Below, piece by piece: positions 15,234 through 19,141 of a stretch of DNA of 19,141 nt. Numbering within the stretch: position 1 is the stretch's first letter; every line of letters starts with the position of its first letter. The DNA comes from CAZCWX01 sp964502465 (lineage in GTDB: Bacteria > Desulfobacterota > Binatia > Bin18), in contig CAZCWX010000250.1 of the NCBI GenBank assembly GCA_964502465.1, forward strand, positions 1 through 19,141. The letters run 5' to 3'. The position numbers were made by a program, and so were the translations under genes. A model generated the notes under the pieces. The model was not told the origin of the DNA. It was given only the letters and a program-made list of their open reading frames with translations, and did no database searches.

Positions 15234-15695
15234 ATGTTGAAGAGACACACTCCCCACTGCCATCTCTTTGCCTCCCTTGCTCTTATGACATTGATGACGA
15301 GCACTGTCGTTTTCTCCCAAGGGCAACCGATTCCCGATTTTGGCCCACCGGAAAGGCCCTTGATTAAACTCATTGGCTTTCTTGAACCAGACATTCCGCA
15401 AAACACAACGGACACAGTGCTCACCATTGCCTTGCCAGGCGACAAGAAACGCTACACGTTTCTACTCAAACAACTGCTGATTATGGCAGGACCTCTACGC
15501 ACCCCTGGCAGCATCCTGGAGGAAGTAAAACCCTATTCAACCAATTTCTATATTCGTGCGCCGGAGAATATTGTCGCGCAGATCAAAAACGCTCCGCCAA
15601 CTGAGCAATTGTCGATCCTCGCCCAGTACTCCAGTGCGGATCGGAGTTTGATGGTCGTTGGTTTCGAAAAAAACGAGGAACCACAAAAACAGTAA
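15234..15695 (+). CDS. Small exported protein of unknown function, 153 residues
   Basis: The ATG at 15234 starts a standard signal peptide: basic N-terminus (M-L-K-R-H), hydrophobic stretch 'LFASLALMTLMTSTVVF', cleavage probably after V-F-S or S-Q-G. The mature region has no cysteines, no further membrane segments, and no motif I recognise; it is moderately rich in proline and acidic/basic pairs. An in-frame ATG at 15201 would put 11 polar residues before the signal and is less likely, though AAGGGA precedes it. The gene is monocistronic and converges with tadA, the two stops being about 10 bases apart. Confidence 0.65.
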   Translation: MLKRHTPHCHLFASLALMTLMTSTVVFSQGQPIPDFGPPERPLIKLIGFLEPDIPQNTTDTVLTIALPGDKKRYTFLLKQLLIMAGPLRTPGSILEEVKPYSTNFYIRAPENIVAQIKNAPPTEQLSILAQYSSADRSLMVVGFEKNEEPQKQ

Positions 15696-15711
15696 GGGTA
15701 GACACCTACCC
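15696..15711. terminator. Candidate shared terminator hairpin between convergent genes
   Basis: GGGTAG (15696-15701) pairs with CTACCC (15706-15711) across ACAC. It starts right after the stop codon of the exported-protein gene and includes the stop codon of tadA. A short pyrimidine/T-rich stretch follows on the plus strand. The stem is short, so termination strength is uncertain. Confidence 0.45.
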
Positions 15712-16176
15712 TACCTCTTTGACTTTCGCCCGGCGACTGTGAAAAAACCCTTGTAACAACGTGCGACTCTCCTCTGCACCCACTCCGGCTGTGACCTCGA
15801 GGCGATGGTTCAGTCGGGCATCACCAGCGACATCGTACAGCGACCCAGCCGCTCCGCTTTTCGGATCAGAACAGCCAAAGGCCAAGCGGTGTATCCGTGC
15901 ATGGACCAGTGCGCCCATACACATCAAACAAGGCTCGACCGTCACATACAGCGTTGCACCAACTAAACGGTAATTCCCGATCTGCCGGGCGGCGTCACGG
16001 AGCGCCAGAATCTCTGCGTGCGCCGTGGGATCGTTGAGCGCGATGGGCGCATTGTGACCACGTCCAATGATCCTGCCAGCTAATACCACAACTGCCCCGA
16101 CAGGAACTTCACCTGTTGCTTCTGCCCGGGCCGCTTCTCCCAACGCTTCGGCCATCCAGCATGAGTCATCTGACAT
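15706..16176 (-). CDS. tadA: tRNA-specific adenosine deaminase TadA
   Basis: TadA converts the wobble adenosine of tRNA-Arg(ACG) to inosine so that it can read CGU, CGC and CGA codons. The zinc site is complete: His53-Ala-Glu55, with Glu55 as the proton shuttle, and Cys83/Cys86 in E-P-C-L-M-C. 'GEVPVGAVVV' and 'GNYRLVGATLYVTVEPC' are standard family segments, and 156 residues is the normal length. The start follows the MBL-fold gene by 15 bases with no clear Shine-Dalgarno site, suggesting it may be read through from that gene; an internal ATG at codon 8 is a possible alternative. Confidence 0.95.
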   Translation of the reverse strand: MSDDSCWMAEALGEAARAEATGEVPVGAVVVLAGRIIGRGHNAPIALNDPTAHAEILALRDAARQIGNYRLVGATLYVTVEPCLMCMGALVHARIHRLAFGCSDPKSGAAGSLYDVAGDARLNHRLEVTAGVGAEESRTLLQGFFHSRRAKVKEVG

Positions 16177-16191
16177 GAGGATTCGGATAGG

Positions 16192-17760
16192 TTACGGTCC
16201 TGCAGAAGCTGCAGCCTGACGGAGTTCGGCGAGCGTGCCGCTGGTGCCGTGGCCACCAACAATACGCTCAACCGCTAAACCGGCACGCTCAATCGCAGCG
16301 AATAACTCGCGACTAAATGCGGGAATCTGGCGCGCCGCACCAGGCGAGAAGAGATCCGTCACATAGAGGAGCTTTTCTTGCGGCAGGTACACCATCAGCA
16401 TATCTGCGGCATGCGAGTTCTCAACTGGATAGATCTCGACGAGTCGATTGCCATCGGTGAGGACTTTTTTTTCGGCAGCAACCGTGTCAATCACCACTCG
16501 TTTCGGATTCCGTTGTAAAGAGTCAGGCACTCGCATGTGTTCAGAGCGGAACACCCGTTGAAAAAATTCTTCGCTGGCTGTGCCAGTGACGACCGTTGCC
16601 TCTCTGGCCACATACGCACGTATGCCGCCAGAATGATCATTGTGGAAGTGGCTGTTCACGATATACCGTACCGGCTTGCCAGGGAATTGTTTCTCGAGTT
16701 GGGCGAGGACTGCCAGCGACCGTTCTTCGTACAACGGGGCATCGACGACGATAAGGTGATCAGCCATGGCGATGGCCAGGCTATGGTGTGTCCCCCCGGT
16801 CACATGAACCACTCCGTCTGCCATCTCCACCAACTCAACGCGGGTCTGTTCTTCATCAAGCGGACTTGCCAAGGCAATGCGACGTAACAACCAATGTGAG
16901 CTGTGTTCACCACGGCGTCCATCGCCAATATCGGCAGTGGTAAATGCTTCGGGAACAGTAAAATCCACAGTTCCCAGCTCGAGGTCATGCTCGACCGAGT
17001 CAAGGTGCTCGGTCATTACCACCTGACCGTTGACCCGATACATGAGAGAGAAAGGAAGTTTGACCGGGCCGACTTGCCGCCAATCCGCAAAGAAAAGTTC
17101 ATTATAGGTATCCCCGTGCAGCGGATCGTCTTCGAGAAATTCAACTTTGCTGAGCAGGCGCGACTGCACATCGATAGCCATGATGACCAGCTGCCCGCCA
17201 TCGTCATAAGACACCACGTGGTGCGGACGGCCCTGAATCATCTGGTCCATCAATCGCAGCAGCGAACTGGAGCGACTGAGCGCGGAGAGCAACACCGACA
17301 CAGCCGAGCGACTCAGTTCTTTGCGCCGCGCGGCAATACGGGCAGCCGAAGTCGCACGTCGTTCGGGGCTGCGGATACCATCGGCGCCAAGGATGGCGCC
17401 GCTATCACCGTTGATGATTTCAACGTAGCGCCAGGTGACGGCAATCGGGAAGAAGGTCTCGCGTTGCCACTCATAGCGCACTCGGCCGTCCGTCAGGTCG
17501 CGGAAAAGCGTGCAGGTGAACCGCGAGACCTTGCGCGGCTCATCGCCCGGACGCACGGTTTGCTCAGGCTCGAAGTTTTCGCCGCGCGAGACGACGCGCT
17601 GACTCTTCAGGCCCAGCAGCGCATCAAGACCGCCCATGGCAACAACGGCAGAATCAACAGAAACCTTGGCCGGCTGCGCCCAGAGCAGGAGAGGAAAACA
17701 GAGCCAGACAATAGCACTAGGTGCGATGGTAAAAACCGTCTTGTTGATGTTTGTGCTCAT
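16192..17760 (-). CDS. Exported metallo-beta-lactamase-fold hydrolase
   Basis: This 522-residue protein has an N-terminal hydrophobic signal (about residues 12-28, ending near L-L-W-A-Q), a region of about 270 residues without a family I can name but with lipoprotein-carrier-like beta pattern, and a C-terminal MBL fold from about residue 300. Zinc ligands are His371, His373, Asp375 and His376 in 'SHFHNDHSGG', His450, Asp469 in V-T-D-L, and His504 in G-G-H-G. The motif order is that of two-zinc hydrolases; the substrate is unknown. The ATG at 17760 is seven bases after the selenoprotein stop, with AAAGAGG immediately before it, so it is probably translated by coupling. It may act with the periplasmic redoxin upstream. 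Confidence 0.87.
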   Translation of the reverse strand: MSTNINKTVFTIAPSAIVWLCFPLLLWAQPAKVSVDSAVVAMGGLDALLGLKSQRVVSRGENFEPEQTVRPGDEPRKVSRFTCTLFRDLTDGRVRYEWQRETFFPIAVTWRYVEIINGDSGAILGADGIRSPERRATSAARIAARRKELSRSAVSVLLSALSRSSSLLRLMDQMIQGRPHHVVSYDDGGQLVIMAIDVQSRLLSKVEFLEDDPLHGDTYNELFFADWRQVGPVKLPFSLMYRVNGQVVMTEHLDSVEHDLELGTVDFTVPEAFTTADIGDGRRGEHSSHWLLRRIALASPLDEEQTRVELVEMADGVVHVTGGTHHSLAIAMADHLIVVDAPLYEERSLAVLAQLEKQFPGKPVRYIVNSHFHNDHSGGIRAYVAREATVVTGTASEEFFQRVFRSEHMRVPDSLQRNPKRVVIDTVAAEKKVLTDGNRLVEIYPVENSHAADMLMVYLPQEKLLYVTDLFSPGAARQIPAFSRELFAAIERAGLAVERIVGGHGTSGTLAELRQAAASAGP

Positions 17761-17767
17761 CCTCTTT

Positions 17768-18397
17768 TCACGACGACGGCGGGACAGTTTTGAGCGCTTC
17801 GAGAATCATTGCGTTCGTCGGTCGGACTTTATAATCAACTTCGATAAATTTCCAGCGCACAATCCCCTGTTTGTCGATGACGTACGTCGCTGGATGGGGC
17901 CAGCCTTTCCCTTGTGGGTTCAATAAACCGTAGCGTTTGATGACCTGGCTGTCGTTATCTTCGAGCAGGGGGAATTCGATGTTCCCTGGGGTTCCGTCCG
18001 GGCTCTTTGCCACTAACGTGTCCCATCTTTGCACCAGCTTTTGTGATTCCTCGTGAGAGTCGATACTGATGGCGAGGATTTGCGTAGCATCGTCAGAGGC
18101 ATCGGGCAACAAAGAGTGCAACTCGACGAGTTGCTGCACACAGTAGGGTCACCACCGGCCTCGGTAGAAAACCAGGATCACGTTTTTTTCGCCCCGGAAC
18201 TGCGACAAGGTGATAGGCGTACCCTTCTCGTCTTCCAAGGTGAAATCCGGCGCCAACATACTCACTTGCACTCTCTCGAGATCAGTCGGTGACAGGTCGC
18301 TGCCATCAACTGGCCCCAGGGCCAGGGCAGGTCCTGTACCTGTACCGCCCCACAACAGCAGGGCCACCAAGACAAACTTCTGCACGTGTTTCAACAT
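17768..18397 (-). CDS. Periplasmic redoxin, probable selenoprotein (in-frame TGA read as selenocysteine)
   Basis: Read through one TGA, this gene encodes a 209-residue AhpC/TSA-type redoxin. A signal peptide (residues 1-27, ending A-L-A) precedes 'LAPDFTLEDEKGTPITLSQF', the usual start of the redoxin domain, then F-Y-R-G-R-W-TGA-P-Y-C. In relatives the motif is F-Y-R-G-x-W-C-P-Y-C, so TGA (18151-18149, residue 83) stands exactly where the catalytic Cys belongs and Cys86 completes a U-x-x-C pair. After the TGA the same frame continues with normal family sequence ('ATQILAISIDSHEES', 'HPATYVIDKQGIVRWKF') to a TGA stop. ATG 18397 has GGAGG five bases upstream. A hairpin fitting a bacterial SECIS follows the TGA. 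A nonsense mutation is the alternative, less likely. It is the first gene of a run with the MBL hydrolase and tadA. Confidence 0.85.
18118..18134 (-). promoter_or_regulatory. Candidate bacterial SECIS hairpin
   Basis: On the minus strand, G-C-A-A-C-T-C (18134-18128) pairs perfectly with G-A-G-T-T-G-C (18124-18118) across the loop G-T-C. The stem begins 14 bases after the TGA and the apical GU lies 22-23 bases after it, close to the spacing of the E. coli fdhF element, whose apical GU contacts SelB. An alternative five-pair stem (18139-18135 with 18120-18116) exists over the same bases. Confidence 0.6.
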
Positions 18398-18436
18398 CAG
18401 GGCCTCCTGGTTACACGAAGGTATGAGGAAAACCGA

Positions 18437-18461
18437 CCTTGGGGCAAGAAAGTTCCCCAGG
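18437..18461 (-). repeat. Hairpin in the selenoprotein leader
   Basis: CC(T)TGGGG pairs with CCCCAGG across a ten-base loop, with one bulged base. It lies 40-64 bases before the selenoprotein ATG and would be part of the leader RNA if transcription starts upstream of it. It is not followed by a T-run. Confidence 0.4.
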
Positions 18462-18471
18462 CAAGAACAAA

Positions 18472-18513
18472 TGCGGAATGCGCATTGAAGGACTTCCACA
18501 TCCGTATTCCGCA
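18472..18513. promoter_or_regulatory. Inverted repeat (TGCGGAAT ... ATTCCGCA) upstream of the selenoprotein gene
   Basis: Perfect 8-base arms at 18472-18479 and 18506-18513 are separated by 26 bases, and the left arm overlaps the perfect palindrome AATGCGCATT (18477-18486). It could be an operator or a leader stem. No bound protein can be named. Confidence 0.4.
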
Positions 18514-18593
18514 GTCTCCAATGTATACTGCCCGCGGGCACTCACTAAGGATTACGAGACAAAACTCTCTTGGCTGGTCAGATGCTCACTGCG

Positions 18594-18669
18594 GTCATTG
18601 CGAGCGAAGCGAAGCAATCTTTGCCCGCAAACAGAGATTGCTTCGTCGCCTCCGGCTCCTCGCAATGAC
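18594..18669. repeat. Long palindromic intergenic repeat (GTCATTGCGAG ... CTCGCAATGAC)
   Basis: Outer arms GTCATTGCGAG (18594-18604) and CTCGCAATGAC (18659-18669) are perfectly complementary; inner arms CGAAGCAATCT (18610-18620) and AGATTGCTTCG (18635-18645) pair over a 14-base loop. The right half carries extra bases between the two stems. This is a well-known kind of dispersed non-coding repeat in diverse bacteria, probably a small mobile-element-like sequence without its own protein. Only one copy is in this window. Confidence 0.8.
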
Positions 18670-18731
18670 ATGCTCCTCAAGCTGCGTCCAAATGACAGAA
18701 AAAGCGCAATTGATGACCGCGCCAAGTATAC

Positions 18732-19141
18732 TTACGCTACCAGTCCGATTTTCACCTCTTCGTAGCTGGGCCGGTTCTTGAGACGTTCTGACCACTGTGC
18801 AACTTTTGGGAAGCGGCTGAAATCTACGCCAAATCGCTCACATAACGCCAGGAACGGCGTAAACGTGATATCAGCAAGGCCGTACTCACCGAGCAGGTAG
18901 TCCCGCGTCTGGAGTTGCTCCTCCAACCGAGCGAACAACTCATTTAAGCGCTGTTTGTTGCGGTCGATCTTCTCCTGGCTGCGTTCAGCCGGAGGCTTGC
19001 GATTCTCGTAAATGACGCCGATGACTGGCGGGACAAACTGGCTGTTACAAAACTCGACCCACAAGCGCATGTGCGCCTTTGCACCCGGATCTGTCGGTGC
19101 TAGTGGGGGGGTTGGATATTTTTCTTCCAGATACTCGTCAC
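18732..19141 (-). CDS. Glutathione S-transferase, C-terminal part (5' end beyond the window)
   Basis: The minus-strand frame is open to the window edge, giving 136 codons including the stop. The visible part starts with 'EYLEEKYPTPPLAPTDPGAK', the end of the thioredoxin-like N-domain and the linker to the helical C-domain, and continues with the all-helical domain: 'AHMRLWVEFCN', then 'LLGEYGLADITFTPFLAL', which carries the conserved N-capping/hydrophobic-staple Asp of GST helix 6, and 'FPKVAQWSERLKNRPSYEEV'. It would conjugate or reduce electrophiles with glutathione. The glutathione-binding part is outside the window, so the class cannot be told. Confidence 0.9.
   Translation of the reverse strand, partial: DEYLEEKYPTPPLAPTDPGAKAHMRLWVEFCNSQFVPPVIGVIYENRKPPAERSQEKIDRNKQRLNELFARLEEQLQTRDYLLGEYGLADITFTPFLALCERFGVDFSRFPKVAQWSERLKNRPSYEEVKIGLVA

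Larger units (their letters stand above)
18398..18731. other. 334-base gap: leader of the selenoprotein operon plus a palindromic repeat
   Basis: No gene is supported here. The part next to the selenoprotein start holds two inverted repeats (18437-18461 and 18472-18513), and the part next to the glutathione S-transferase gene holds the long palindromic repeat at 18594-18669. Frames open across this stretch encode peptides of the repeat ('CERSEAI', 'RLLAMT') and are not genes. I could not place a clear promoter. Confidence 0.5.

Noticed and set aside
16903..17793. A 296-codon open frame on the plus strand, opposite the MBL-fold gene
   Set aside because: It mirrors a clear gene with intact zinc motifs, has no recognisable features and is explained by codon bias of the true strand.
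18149..18541. Two separate proteins, one ending at the TGA and one starting with GTG at 18139
   Set aside because: Each half alone is an incomplete redoxin, the frames are the same, no ribosome site precedes 18139, and the stop falls exactly on the catalytic Cys position.
18386..18781. Plus-strand frames across the gap near the selenoprotein
   Set aside because: They run through the palindromic repeat and give its typical translated peptides; they also lie opposite real genes at both ends.

Overview
This window comes from a Gram-negative bacterium of moderate GC content. The evidence is an AsmA/YdbH-type envelope protein with a lipoprotein partner, several proteins with signal peptides, and a periplasmic redox set. 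The mix of a YdbH/DUF1318 pair, a duplicated CPgrasp/alpha-E cluster and a probable selenoprotein would fit a deltaproteobacterial or related lineage (Desulfobacterota, Tectomicrobia). No phylogenetic marker is present, so that placement is a guess.

Layout. Positions 1-1235 (+) hold the C-terminal end of a YdbH-like intermembrane lipid-transport protein, followed by a lipoprotein that joins a YnbE-like anchor to a YdbL (DUF1318) domain. Positions 1449-2726 (+) encode an exported protein I do not recognise, preceded by short inverted repeats. Positions 3014-5888 (+) are an Anbu-type operon: circularly permuted ATP-grasp (CPgrasp), alpha-E protein, then an Anbu proteasome-like peptidase cut to its first ~80 residues. 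Running towards it on the minus strand (12629 to 5907) is a second set of the same system: a transglutaminase-DUF2126 fusion, a CPgrasp/alpha-E fusion and a stand-alone transglutaminase, with overlapping start and stop codons. These families are predicted to build or trim an unidentified peptide-like product.

Positions 13041-14975 (-) form a thiol-redox group: a CcdA-TlpA fusion, a 59-residue single-pass membrane protein and an OsmC-like peroxidase whose start overlaps the small gene. A tRNA-Ser(CGA) with a good promoter lies just upstream. A small exported protein (15234-15695, +) converges on a minus-strand run that ends in tadA. Reading 18397 to 15706, that run is: a redoxin whose catalytic Cys is replaced by an in-frame TGA, an exported MBL-fold hydrolase, and TadA. 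The window closes with the C-terminal part of a glutathione S-transferase (18732 to the edge).

The two most interesting points are the TGA-containing redoxin, best read as a selenoprotein (W-U-P-Y-C) with a candidate bacterial SECIS hairpin directly downstream, and the face-to-face pair of CPgrasp/alpha-E/transglutaminase clusters with a broken Anbu gene at their junction.
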